The notes beneath the pieces were generated by a model. It did no database searches. It was not told where the DNA came from and was given only the letters and a program-made list of their open reading frames with translations. A stretch of 64,000 nt of DNA from Berberis thunbergii (Eukaryota; Streptophyta; Magnoliopsida; Ranunculales; Berberidaceae): contig QNQO01001830.1 of assembly GCA_003290165.1 (NCBI GenBank), positions 53,501 through 117,500 on the forward strand. Reading direction: 5' to 3'. Both the position numbers and the translations under genes were made by a program. Numbering within the stretch: the first letter of the stretch is position 1; each line of letters starts with the position of its first letter. Below are positions 37,201 through 45,639 of this stretch, one piece after another.

Positions 37201-38678
37201 AAGTAGAAGAAGTGATAATTAGAAAAAATAGGGGGTGGTTTCAAAAATTAATAAATAGAATAAATGACAATTAGAATGAAAAAAAACTCGAAATTTACAA
37301 AAAAAAGAAAAAGCCCAAATTTTTTTGAAAAAAATCCTCAAAAAGTGTAATTTTTAGTATCTGGTTCTGCAATTTTATGAAAAAATAAAATTTAAGAAAA
37401 AAATTCCAAAATTTATGAAAAAAAATCTCAATATTTTTTGAAAAAACCCTAAAAAAATGTAATTTTTTGTTTTGTCCTTTTACATTTTCGGAATTTAAAA
37501 AAAAACAAAAAATTCGATGAAATTTCACGAAATCACAATCCTTGAGGGTAGTTTAAAAAATTAATATATAAGTAGAAGAAGTGATAATTACAAAATTAGG
37601 AGGTAGTTTTAAAAATTAATAAATAATTAGAAAAAATGTTAGTTAAAAAACTCGAAATTTATGAAAAAATCCTCGAAAAAATGTAATTTGTAGTAGCGAC
37701 TTTTTGTATTTTTATGAAAAAATGAAATTGCGAAAACATCTCAAAATTTATGAGAAAACCTCGAAATTTTCAAAAAAAAACCCTCGAAAAAATGTAATTT
37801 TTTCTTTTGCCATTTTTGTTTTTGTAATTTCGAAAAAATGAAAATTTCGGCGAAATCACAATCCTTGATTTGGAGTTTCCCCGTTTATTTGGCATGTTTC
37901 AAGTTGATTTGAGTGCTTTATGCTATGGCAGGTAACTTTACGTTCAGATCTTCCGTTCTACTTGGTTCCGTTCACAACAAATGATCTCTTATATAAGAAA
38001 CCAGAGGTTAGTGTAATTTCTCTTTTTCAAAACGATGGATCTATTTTCAAATACCAACAATATATCAGGACCCAACTATTATTTTTGTTGTTCTATGAAA
38101 GTTTATAATGAGTATCGCATGTCAATCTTGTATAAATGATTTTTGTTTTTGTATTTTTTTCTTTTTCTTTGCTTTCTTAAATTATGAGCTAATGCACTCG
38201 TCACAAGCTTATTATGTTACTGTACTTGACTTTCCAGTTGGTAGGCCACTTCCTCATTAGGATATTGCCATTATGAGATAAAAATACTACTAAACACCAT
38301 GAAAGGGATATACATTTGTGGCAGCACTTGCACCATGCTGTGGTCTTTCTGATATCATGTCACATTAGGTGTTTGGTTTGTCTAGTGCTTGACTGCATAG
38401 TATTGGTACATGATTCTCGGTGCTTATGTTCTTACTGCAATATACTATATACATTCTAAATCGCATTGCATGTGGTAACTTGCCTATATGTGGGTTTGTT
38501 TGTTTCACTGCAGTTTTATGAAAATTGTAAAGTATATCGTTCTGTCTGTGGTTTCATTTGTGTACAGGATGATGGGGAGAAATTCACAAGTCTCTTGACA
38601 GCTATCAGTGCGTATGCAGAAGGTTGTTCTGCCCATCGCATCATCAGAAGAGCATCCTCATTGTGGAAGAAGCTTTAG
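10282..38678 (+). CDS. Organelle-type 5'-3' exonuclease (PolI 5'-nuclease/FEN family), 15 coding exons
   Basis: A structure-specific 5'-3' DNA exonuclease, expected to trim flaps or primers during organelle DNA replication and repair. Coding exons: 10282-10449, 11490-11691, 15443-15522, 21152-21190, 21583-21601, 28157-28210, 32508-32635, 32766-32834, 33633-33718, 34053-34162, 34354-34404, 35074-35132, 35685-35729, 37932-38006, 38568-38678. All introns are GT-AG and all phases agree, giving 431 residues ending in TAG. Residues 1-100 are Ser/Arg-rich and poor in acids at first, fitting an organelle transit peptide. The nuclease core shows LIDGTSVIYRAYY (D110), VVFDHDG (D167), FRHTLYPAYKSHR (191-203), VEADDVIGTL (D237, D238), SPDKDFFQI (D260, D262) and helix-hairpin-helix GDKSDNIPGVDGIG (311-324). 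All metal-binding acids seen in PolI are kept. No polymerase domain follows. It resembles the Arabidopsis proteins called OEX1/OEX2; which paralogue is an inference. The start at 10282 is the first ATG of its exon; 10288 is an alternative. Confidence 0.9.
11692..15442 (+). other. Intron 2: mixed repeats and a LINE fragment
   Basis: This 3.75-kb intron holds a decayed LINE piece (13990-14790). About 14950-15330 is an AT-rich stretch with repeated CGATTAAT/GATTAATCG words at both ends, perhaps a further TIR element. About 12700-13320 has repeated AAGAGAGTTxTTxTT words and may be a solo LTR; this is weak. No other gene is seen. Confidence 0.5.
13990..14790 (+). mobile_element. LINE reverse-transcriptase C-terminal fragment
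   Basis: The segment WDLVVEIGIWKAGLLSIGG followed by RLVFLRMTSPICRL and, in a shifted frame, KNFLWCCGRK matches the region just after the RT domain of plant LINEs (typically ...WKAxxLSxGGRxxLIxSVLxSxPxY...xxFLWxG). Several stops and frameshifts are present. The end is an A-rich run (about 14778-14793) after TTTACCC. It is 5'-truncated as usual for LINEs. Confidence 0.65.
16223..16263. repeat. Perfect 18-bp hairpin
   Basis: AACAATGACATGGACACG at 16223-16240, a 5-base loop GGTGT, then its exact reverse complement at 16246-16263. It lies in intron 3. Similar GACACG/CGTGTC words recur nearby (13630-13930, 16550-16600), so it may be part of an eroded transposon end. Confidence 0.85.
16990..18700 (-). 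mobile_element. Short LTR-type element with ~290-bp direct repeats (probable)
   Basis: Two direct repeats, about 16990-17272 and 18399-18700, both start TTGATTCAAACTTGG and both include TTGGACACTCC and CTTCTAATATTAG words. They flank about 1.1 kb whose minus strand encodes Pro/Thr/Ser-rich peptide (for instance near 17940-18239) without a retroviral domain. The arrangement resembles a small non-autonomous LTR element. A primer-binding site could not be placed, so this stays tentative. Confidence 0.5.
18966..19183. mobile_element. Foldback MITE, copy 1
   Basis: The ends are inverted (GGGTTATTTTTTGTTTTCCCC against the reverse complement of ...GGGTATTTACAACTTAACCC). At its centre is a perfect 18-bp stem, CATAATTTATGGAGTCTC at 19059-19076 and 19083-19100, around a 6-base loop. 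A related copy lies at 20342-20530. Target duplication not resolved. Confidence 0.65.
20342..20530. mobile_element. Foldback MITE, copy 2
   Basis: The right end, read in reverse complement, is GGGGTTAAATTGTGTTTGCC and continues with AACTAATTAGCGGTTG, matching the left end of the copy at 18966. It shares the TCATAATTTATGGA core. The 1.1 kb between the two copies (19184-20341) has no recognised gene. Confidence 0.6.
22963..23500. mobile_element. hAT-like MITE with 8-bp target duplication
   Basis: Terminal inverted repeats CTATGCAGTTAAAACGG and (reverse complement of right end) CTGTACAGTTAAAACGG match at 15 of 17 positions. The element is flanked by a perfect 8-bp duplication ATTTTGAG (22955-22962 and 23501-23508), the hAT hallmark. 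The 538-bp interior is rich in AACGTTATAACG-like words and has no transposase. Confidence 0.8.
23622..25214 (-). mobile_element. Short non-autonomous LTR retroelement (TRIM-like)
   Basis: Direct repeats 23622-23862 and 24979-25214 (about 240 bp) share CTTCTCTGGCAAxCAAACCTAA and CCCTAACTATT words. On the minus strand each begins TGTAA and the upstream one ends ATATCA. It is followed by ATTGGTATCACAGC (24978-24965), close to the usual TGGTATCAGAGC primer-binding site for initiator tRNA-Met. A purine run (AAGGAGG) precedes the other repeat. The 1.1-kb interior has a Pro-rich open frame (24462-24746, minus) but no pol domain. CATTAG is shared just outside the two edges, suggesting a 4-5-bp target duplication. 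Confidence 0.65.
25864..26055. repeat. 96-bp tandem duplication
   Basis: The unit starting GAGACACAATACCAACC occurs at 25864-25959 and 25960-26055, with only a few changes (for example GGACATCGAG against GGACGTTGAG). Confidence 0.9.
26339..27110. repeat. Second copy of a repeat also present at 22780-23621
   Basis: Matching landmarks in order: GTGGACATCA, GGATTTTCATAA, TCTAAAAGGCTCATA, TGAGxxxxAAAGTA, GGGTTGA, CTCTTTGTCAATGTTCT, TGCTCCTC and GGTTTGCTTCC. The first copy is interrupted by the hAT-like MITE at 22963. This one is interrupted by a different insertion of about 450 bp (about 26580-27040). The nature of the repeat itself is unknown. Confidence 0.6.
29153..29726 (-). mobile_element. 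Possible non-autonomous Helitron
   Basis: On the minus strand the putative 3' end reads GTGCCCGTAGGCAC (hairpin with a CGTA loop), then GGGTAGTATG, then CTAG followed by a host T. This is the Helitron 3' signature of a short hairpin about 10 bases before CTRR. A possible 5' end, TCTATATAATAAG, lies at 29726, but the adjoining host base does not fit the A/T insertion rule, so that end is uncertain. No Rep/helicase coding is present. Confidence 0.4.
29872..30497. mobile_element. hAT-like TIR element (AGTGTTCTAAAAA family), long copy
   Basis: The ends AGTGTTCTAAAAATCTGCC and, in reverse complement, AGTGTTCTAAAAAGCGC are inverted copies, and GC-rich subterminal CCGCC/GGGCGG words occur at both ends. 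Flanks ATCGTATA (29862-29869) and ATCGTAAA (30498-30505) match at 7 of 8 bases, a likely 8-bp duplication with a small edge ambiguity. A shorter relative lies at 38825-39065. Confidence 0.7.
30500..31750 (+). mobile_element. LINE 3' fragment (RT tail and zf-RVT region)
   Basis: Reading across frames gives NKALQSKWIWRFHKEKK, then a degraded GRGDxVxFWNDKWC block, then FVICPEGEVIVDYLLI, and last FLSWAIWKERNRRI before a stop at 31634-31636. This order is the C-terminal zf-RVT region of plant LINE ORF2. Stops and frameshifts are frequent. The end is followed by a T-rich tail with AATAAA near 31712. The fragment sits directly beside the hAT-like element at 29872-30497. Confidence 0.7.
36737..37867. 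mobile_element. hAT-like MITE, outer copy
   Basis: The left end CAAAGATTGTGATTTCG is the inverted copy of the right end (CGAAATCACAATCCTTG). The flanks ATTTTGAG (36729-36736) and ATTTGGAG (37868-37875) match at 7 of 8 bases, fitting a hAT 8-bp duplication. The interior is AT-rich with many TTTCGA/TCGAAA words. It is interrupted by a second member of the same family. Without that insert it is about 550 bp. Confidence 0.75.
36969..37544. mobile_element. hAT-like MITE, inner copy inserted into its relative
   Basis: Ends CAAGGATTGTGATTTCG and CGAAATCACAATCCTTG are perfect inverted repeats over 17 bp. The flanks AGGGGTAG (36961-36968) and AGGGTAG (37545-37551) derive from the outer copy's AGGGGTAGTTT motif and differ by one base. 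The interior follows that of the outer copy closely. Confidence 0.75.
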
Positions 38679-38824
38679 ATATGGCTGTTATTAGCGAAGA
38701 TGTTCATAAAACCTTCGTTTATTGAAAAAGTAAATCAGCCGTGAAAGTAGCAATTCATTTGGCTGAAAATGTAAATGTCATTAAAGCCTTGCAGTTTTGT
38801 TTTGTACTTGTTAACTTTTTTCAG

Positions 38825-39065
38825 AGTGTTCTAAAAATCCTCCTAGGTCGGGTTTTTGATTTTTATTTTATTTTTTATTTCCAATTCGAAAAAATTAAGA
38901 CTTTTTCTTAATACATTTTGCATATGTATCTTGGCGTTGAACATGTTATTATGCTCAACTTTTTATAAATTAATAATTATAATACAGAAAAAAAACCGCC
39001 TAGCCCCCGCGGGGCTCTAATCCTTTGCTCGTCGTTCGCATATTGCATAGCGATTTTTAGAACAC
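38825..39065. mobile_element. hAT-like TIR element (AGTGTTCTAAAAA family), short copy
   Basis: Ends AGTGTTCTAAAAATC and, in reverse complement, GTGTTCTAAAAATCGC. It shares TTTTGCATATGTATCTTGG and the GC-rich subterminal block with the element at 29872. It begins about 150 bp after the exonuclease stop codon, so it may lie in or just beyond the 3' untranslated region. Confidence 0.65.
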
Positions 39066-39382
39066 CGATTTTTTCTACTTAATAGAGATTTTGAAAGAAG
39101 TGTGGAAGTAATACTTAGTGACATGACACTTGGCTAGTTACAATATATGCCCAAATATTTCCTTTAGTTTGTTTAATTTTACATTTTAAGAAATTAATGA
39201 TTTATTAACAGCCATGTGATTGAAAAACTCAATAAAAAAAGTAATAATAATAAAAGACAAAAACAAAAAAGAAGAGGAAGATGGAAGAAAGCAAGGACGA
39301 TGTAGACGACGGCGGGGAGAAGTGGTGTGGCAGGCGTTTGGCAGGATGGTGCAGCCAGCGGCGGGGTGGGGGCTGTTGGTTG

Positions 39383-40875
39383 TAGGGGTGGGCATCCCAT
39401 CCTGCGATCCCGTTCCCGTCCCGATCCCGTCCCGTCTCGATTTTTCCGGGTCTTAATGGGATTGAATAATTTCATCCCGATCCCGTCCCGTCCCGATCTA
39501 GAATGGGATGGGATGGGATGGGATGAAGATTTTCAATCCCGCCAATCCCGTCCCGTCCCGAACTAATTTTTTAATATTAATTATTAATATTTTTAATTCT
39601 TAAAAATACACACACACACACACACATGTATGTATTATTAATATTTAATTCAAGACTCAAGACCCATTATTTATTGGATCAAGAATTCGCTCCTTGGAAA
39701 AGGGAAAATCAACTAATACTGTGTGATCATTTGGTCATATTGAACATCAGCAACATCTTAGGTGCACGAAGCCATCGTTGTCTAATCTCTGCATTCAATA
39801 TACTTAAACTCAGTTTCTATACAAAAGTCTATCATGATGCTTAAGTTAATGCCCTTAAAAAGTTTGGCATCAATTTTAAAGAGTGAAAAGGAAAATGCCT
39901 GAGAGGAAAAGAGAACAAAATTCTTTACCTTCTCTTTTTTGCTTCTTAGCTCTATCATTCGGACTTTTTCATGAGACTCAACAGCACCCCTCCACTTAAA
40001 CTACTTGCAACAAAACCCAGAGACACCTCAGTTGATACATGGTATCCTGCAAGAAGAATGCAACATTGTAAGTATCCTACTTGAATATATGAATAAAAAA
40101 AATGACAGGGCTTTTAATTGGAAAATACCCACCAAAAAAATCAGAAATCATTTTACAGCCAATAAAGCCTAAAACAATTGCAATCGCTGGCTGAAAAAAA
40201 AGAAGAGAAGTTTCGGTCAATATAAACTCAAATCCTTTATAAAAGAGATTGTGAACTTCATTGCAAAATAAAATTAGGAAAAAAATAATAATTCTATGAG
40301 CACTTAGTGAGATGTATTAAAACATTTTAATCATGACTTAGAAATTGATTACATAGCTGTTCATTAGTTTGATTATTGGATTCGTCTGGTTTAGAACTGT
40401 AGGAGAAAATCTGCACATATTAGTAAGGCTTTCTGGTCACACCTGTTGTGAATAAAACCTTGTGAAGTGCAATTCATCTAGTTAGTATCCTTAGGTCATT
40501 CATGATGAAACTCAAAAAGAAACCTGATCCAACTAATGAATTACCCGTCTCAAGTAATTTGCCAACTCTTATCAGTATGTATGACATCCTAATGTTCTTG
40601 GTCACGCTTCATATGAGCCAATTAAGCAGTAATGTCATCAACTAGAGAGAGAGAGAGAGAAAATACATACATGTGTGTGTGTGTATTTAAGAATTAATTA
40701 TTAATATTTTCCAGCAGTCCAGGCTTCCCGCTGATCCCGTCCCGTCCCGAACCCGTTTGGGATGGGACGAGGTCGGGATGAGGTTTTTCCCATCCCGTCC
40801 CGTCCCGATCCCGTATGAACGGGATGGGATAGGGATGGGCATATCTCGTCCCATCCCGTCCCGTGCCCACCCCTA
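39383..40875. mobile_element. Non-autonomous hAT transposon, 1.49 kb
   Basis: Terminal inverted repeats TAGGGGTGGGCA at both ends, flanked by a perfect 8-bp target duplication GTTGGTTG (39375-39382 and 40876-40883). About 180 bp next to each end is packed with TCCCGTCCCG / CGGGATGGGA words, in inverted orientation at the two ends, typical of hAT subterminal binding sites. The interior has (CA)n/(GT)n runs flanking the central part (39606-39625, 40670-40685). No transposase domain is seen. Confidence 0.85.
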
Positions 40876-41450
40876 GTTGGTTGTTCTTGTGAAGAGAGTA
40901 GAAGAAAGGAGAAGAGGAAGAAAAAGACCTTTTTTTGTTGGTGGTGTTTTTTAACAGATCCAAAAAAACGGGGCGGTGGTGTCAAAAAGTTGAGGCTTAT
41001 ACAACATCTCGTTCCATCTTGTTGTCCCATAGCTGAAGGCAATGACACCATGATCTAGGTTTGTTCCACAATCTCAAGTGAGGACCAGCACTCGAGTAAA
41101 ACTGAAAGGCAGATCCACTGATATTAATGGCAATAGAAATGGATTGGTTAGAAAGTAGGAAGAACATTCAATAGTGCTTGGTGGCTGTTGACAACATAGG
41201 ATGGTGTCACCTTCTGGTGGCAAGTGTTATCAACTCCTTTGCATGGATTCAGATATGTAACCCTTGCTGTGTTGGATGAAATCATCAATGAGATTGCCAA
41301 CCTTGACCATTGTTACAATAGATAACGCCTAACAACATTCAAGGGTGTGAGCATTTGTTAGTTTTTGTAGCAATCTGGTGATGTAATTCTACAATAATTA
41401 CTTAAACATGATTGGCTAGTTTACAGAACCATATATATTTTTGAGCCGAA

Positions 41451-41613
41451 ATTCTAGCTGGCCTGGGTCAACCAGCGAGGTTGCTGCCTGGGTGGGGCAA
41501 AAAGACAATTTTGCCCTCTCTTTTTAGAGAAGGTGTTTAAAGAGGGGGGCAAAATTGTCTTTTTACCCCACCCAGGCAGCAAACAGACTGGGGGACCCAG
41601 GCCCTGTAGAATT
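41451..41613. mobile_element. Small foldback element, CCTGGG family, copy 1
   Basis: Arms of about 58 bp (41462-41520 and 41545-41604) pair with few mismatches: CCTGGGTCAACCAGCGAGG, then TGCTGCCTGGGTGGGGCAAA and AGACAATTTTGCCC in the left arm. The loop is about 25 bp. It begins ATTCTAGCTGG and ends CTGTAGAATTACTCG. No coding content. Confidence 0.75.
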
Positions 41614-41898
41614 ACTCGGATGACTTGGCTTTGTAAGATTTTTTTTTCAGTGTCACTCAAGACTGAAGCAACTGAAAGCTAGTTAAAGCGAGTTGAAGAC
41701 CAAGACCAAACTCAAGCAAGATTGAGATCAAACCAAGACCAAGTCTGAATCAAATGTACAAACAAATCAAGCAAGGAAGGCCAATGCAACTCAACACAAG
41801 TGAGCGTAAGAAACAAGTCCAAAATCAGCTGAAGAGTGTAAGCCTGGCTGACCAGCGCCCTTGGGTAATGAGACTATGTGACAAAACATCGAATCTAA

Positions 41899-42229
41899 GG
41901 GTGTGTTTGGTTGCATGGAATCCTATGCCATGGGAATTCATGAGGGGACCACTACATTTTAGGCTAAATTGATATATCACTCCACATTTATCATTTGACC
42001 ACCATTTGATTTTGTGATCAATGGTGGGAATGGAAGTCCCATGAACATGAGAATTTCACTCCTTGGCCCCCCAAGGCATGTGATTCCCATGTTCATGGGA
42101 CTTTCATTCCCACCATTGATCACAAAACCAAATGGTGGATGTGGAGTGATATATCAATTTAGCCTAAAATGTAGTGATCCCCTCATGGATTCCCATGACA
42201 TAGGATTCCGTGTAACCAAACACACCCTA
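41899..42229. mobile_element. Tourist-like MITE (PIF/Harbinger), 331 bp
   Basis: The element is nearly one perfect hairpin. Both ends begin GGGTGTGTTTGGTT and each arm runs about 160 bp with only scattered mismatches. It is flanked by TAA on both sides (41896-41898, 42230-42232), the 3-bp TWA duplication of PIF/Harbinger elements. No coding capacity. Confidence 0.9.
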
Positions 42230-42232
42230 AGA

Positions 42233-43253
42233 TTGAAGACCAGTACTCAAGTTCAGCGCTTAACAAGATACTAAAGAGCTCTATGGACGAAAGTAGACAT
42301 TTTCCTCTGTGAAGCTAATTGTGCATCTTGTTTAGGCCTCTGTTGGAGAGATGAGCTTCACCCATGAGCTGAGTGACTGTATGTGTTATTGAGTTATCTC
42401 AGTAAAACAAATGATAGCCACATTGTGAGAGAAACACAAGCAAAAAACCATTGTGTAAATAGAAGTGCATCGCATTGCTAGACTTTCTCCTAGTGGATGT
42501 AGGCATATTGGAGCTAGTCAAGCTTACATATGTGGCAACTGCATTATTTGTTGGCATTGTTTGGTGTATTTTCTTACTCTTCTATTTACTCTCTCATTGC
42601 TGGTTTACTTGCTTTGAATGCATGTTTAGAATTACTTATGATTAAACCTACTTGCACAACTTTCTTAGTGTTCTGACGTTCTCAACCTTAATTTGTCAAC
42701 CAGAGGGAACAATTTATTGAAATTTTCGATCACTAAATACGTGGAACTAAGGACGATGGGATGGTTCAACTAAAGTACTTCATTTCAATTAAAACTTTTT
42801 ATTGCATTATCACACATGAATGGAGAGAATGAAGATGGTGATTCAACTACAATTGCATAGGAACTGATAATGGGTGAAGCAAAAGACATTCAGAGCTATT
42901 AAGGTTGAACTGTTTTGATGCGTCTAAAAATGGTCTCCTAGAGATTTGACCTGTAAAACAAGGGTTAAATTGCCAAAGACTATATTTTTGGTGGTCGAAG
43001 ACACTCCGATGCTTAAGTCAGTAAATTTGTGGGAGAAGACTAAATCTGGATAGAGTTTAATTAAAATTACATACCTTTGTCGAATATTCTCATTACCTTA
43101 TATAATGTTCGTTACTAATTCTTTGTATGACTTAACCATGTGGGGGGTGATGAGGAGAGACGTTCTTTGTAAAATCTTCTCCTTCATGAAGATACGTCCT
43201 TGGGGGAATGATTCCCGCCATGATTCATCTCCTTCATAACATATTTCCCAGAA
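42233..43253. other. Intergenic, nothing recognised
   Basis: No domain, repeat or RNA gene is seen. Likewise 40884-41450 holds nothing that I can name. Confidence 0.4.
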
Positions 43254-43426
43254 ATTCTAAATGGCCTGGGAAATCCAGCGAGGTTGACTGCCTGGGAGGG
43301 CGCATTTACACTATTGCCCCTCCCTCTTTAACAACTTTTTAAAAAAGTATTTAAAAAGGAGGGGGCAAAAGTGTAATTTCACCCCCTCCCAGGCAGCAGC
43401 CTCGCTGGTTTCCCAGGCCAGCTAGA
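43254..43426. mobile_element. Small foldback element, CCTGGG family, copy 2
   Basis: The same plan as the element at 41451: ATTCTAAATGGCCTGGG start, CCAGCGAGGTTGACTGCCTGG arm, and a right arm CCAGGCAGCAGCCTCGCTGG with CCCAGGCCAGCTAG at the end. The central arms (GCATTTACACTATTGCCCC and GGGGGCAAAAGTGTAATTTC) differ from copy 1 in detail but pair in the same way. Confidence 0.75.
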
Positions 43427-43869
43427 AAAGCTCCATATTTCCTCTTTAAGGGAGAGACTCGTTGGGCCTGGATTCAAACCTTTGATTTTGAAGGGCCCTT
43501 TTGGGCTTTGACTAGACCTATCTTTCAGACTTCGTGAGTTGGGCCTGAACTGAAATACTTAATACTCATGATAGATGATCTTTGCCATGTGTGCGGTCGT
43601 GATGAAAGTCTTGTTTGATGTATCATCATATTTTATGTGAAAATTCTTTTTATATTTTAAGATTTTTAACAAAATTAAACAAAGTATAGATGATAATTTG
43701 GCTCTAATCCTATAAAGAGTTAGAATTCATGCGGAGGTGAGGTGACAATGGCGTTGGTAATTGGAACTATGCAACCTCTACAAAACATCACGCTTAGAGT
43801 TTAACTAAATGCGACTAGGTGATTAGCTGTATTGCCGGAACTTCTATTTTCATTGTCTCGTTATTGCAG

Positions 43870-44118
43870 TGATTTGAAAAATTCAATTGGGGAAGCAGTA
43901 TGCAGAATTTGCGAAGAGAGATTCTGCACCACAGCTGATGGTAAGTATGTTTTTATTTATTTTTACTTGTCAAGTTATCTTTAGCAGCAACAGGATCTGA
44001 CTGAGTTTATATGCTAAACTGGATTTTCTTTTGCTTTGCAGCTTTGACAGAGCCCATTGACATATACAGTGAATGGATTGATGAGGGTGAGCATGCTAAC
44101 AACCTCAAAGACTACTGA
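43870..44118 (+). pseudogene. Fragment of transcription elongation factor 1 homologue (ELOF1), last two exons
   Basis: ELOF1 is a small zinc-ribbon protein of the RNA polymerase II elongation complex. Exon 43870-43940 encodes DLKNSIGEAVCRICEERFCTT. After a GT-AG intron, exon 44042-44118 encodes ALTEPIDIYSEWIDEGEHAN and ends at TGA. Family members read very similarly here (..NLIGEAxCRICxESFSTTxTALTEAIDIYSEWID..), so the match is firm, and the intron falls inside the conserved block as in a genomic copy. The first exon with the basic MGKRKS start and the first CPFC zinc pair is absent from the preceding 1.6 kb. The second CRIC pair is kept. It is a partial genomic duplicate unless an exon lies further away. 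Confidence 0.75.
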
Positions 44119-44829
44119 TGAGTTTGTGTGTCAACAATATGGAAGATGGATTTATGCTGTTTATTCTTCAATCAACTCATTGGTCAAGCATCACTGTTGA
44201 AGCCGATTTGAAACCACTATCAAGCACATCTTTTCTCCCCAACTATTTGGATTGTCTTACTGGCAAAGTTTGAAGTTAGTGAGAATGTCCCCATAGGGCT
44301 GTGAATATCTACCTAGTATATCTTTGTAGTTAGATACTTCGAGTTTGATTTGATGAGTTCATAATCAACATTTATTCTCTTAATGAAGTGGATTTTGCAT
44401 TATGAATTCGTTTTGTTTTTACGTACTTTTCTGCTCGCCAAAATGTTAGATGTCTTGAGTGACCATCAACTAATATTCACACTCAATCGGCTAACAGTAT
44501 ATCCCTAACAACAGTATCTAACACTCTCGTGTAATTTACAATGTAATCAAATTGATTATGCCTTAAAAGAGAAAGATGAATAGAAACTAGTTGTTCTCTA
44601 ATTACAACAACTAATAGGGTTATTTGATTATTTTGTCAAACAACTAGAACATATACAATGACGGCCAATGGCATGACAACTCAATGGTTAATACTTGGAA
44701 GATAGTACCATTAGGTCATGGGTTTGACTCAAGTTGGCGGCATATTTATCAATTTATGGTGTGTTGACCAGTTTTGGTCTTTGATAGGTTATGAGATCCT
44801 CATCATCTTCCAAAAAATAGTTTTTGGCT
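44119..44829. other. Downstream of the ELOF1 fragment; nothing recognised
   Basis: It may carry the former 3' untranslated region of the duplicated gene. No other feature is seen. Confidence 0.4.
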
Positions 44830-45012
44830 ATGAGCAAAACAATGCAAATTATGATGATCTTGTTGAGATTGATAAGTTGAAGGGTTATTTAGCTTCTGAA
44901 TTTGATATGAAAGATCTTGGTGAATTGAAATATTTTTTAAGTATTGAAGTTACTCATAGTGAATTTTCTTGTCACCAAACAAAAATATTTTTGATTTATT
45001 GTGAGGTAGGAT
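44830..45012 (+). pseudogene. Copia reverse-transcriptase fragment
   Basis: The segment EIDKLKGYLASEFDMKDLG followed by ELKYFLSIEVTHS is the copia RT block after the YVDD box (typical: LKxxLxxxFxMKDLGxLxYFLGIEV). The G of FLGIEV is S. It is on the + strand, opposite to the neighbouring copia gag, so it is either a separate fragment or an inverted piece of that element. Confidence 0.75.
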
Positions 45013-45314
45013 GAGACATCTTACTGGTACTACTACAAAAACTCGCCCCTTACGATGCAACTCATGAAAAGCGGGTAATGAAGAATGCTATTATTAAAAG
45101 TTGTCTTATCAGTGCCATAGAACGGAATGCTAATAGACTTAGCCTAGAAACTCTAATACATGAACTTAGCCTGGGAACTTTGATACATTCACTTAAGGCT
45201 GCTTGCCATTAATAAGAAAATTCTAGATTAGAAAGTGCATTAATTCTAACACTCCTCTTAATGTACTTTTTTTACAACTCCAATGAGCTCTCGAAGATAG
45301 CATTAATTCTAACA

Positions 45315-45345
<31 letters not shown>

Positions 45346-45354
45346 AAAAAAAAA
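45315..45354. repeat. C21-A19 homopolymer block
   Basis: Twenty-one C then nineteen A directly after ATTCTAACA. Read on the minus strand it is T19-G21 followed by TGTTAGAATTAATGC, a second copy of the LTR start. It is therefore probably an expanded polypurine-tract-like junction, or a sequencing or assembly artefact. Confidence 0.8.
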
Positions 45355-45586
45355 CAGTATCACTTTTGAAATGTAACAATTCACCTAACAATTTTACACA
45401 TTTTCACAAACAAATGATACAATAATTGTATCACCATGAAGAGTATGGTTATAAAAGTGATACTATTCATGGTGATCCAACTTATTGTATTATTTTTTTT
45501 GTGTTACTGTTTTTCATTTTTTTGGCTAAATTTAGTTTTGACTTGAAATTGTTTGGTGAATTGCAACATCTCAAAAGTGATACTGT
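45354..45586. mobile_element. MITE inside copia element 1
   Basis: Inverted ends ACAGTATCACTTTTGAAATGT and (reverse complement) ACAGTATCACTTTTGAGATGT match at 20 of 21. A second, internal inverted repeat (AAAGTGATACTATTCATGGTG against CACCATGAAGAGTATGG) lies in the middle. 233 bp, no coding. Confidence 0.7.
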
Positions 45587-45639
45587 TTTGAGAGTTGTTA
45601 CAAAAGTGCCAATTTGGTGTAGTGCAGCAGTGCCTTTGC

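Larger units (their letters stand above)
35730..37931 (+). other. Intron 13 (2.2 kb), partly a nested MITE
   Basis: 36737-37867 is a nested pair of MITEs of one family. The rest (35730-36736) is AT-rich without recognised content. The introns at 34405-35073 and 35133-35684 also hold nothing recognised. Confidence 0.6.

Noticed and set aside
39194..39566. Several overlapping frames rich in Pro, Arg and Gly.
   Set aside because: They come from the TCCCGTCCCG subterminal repeats of the hAT element and adjacent purine-rich sequence.
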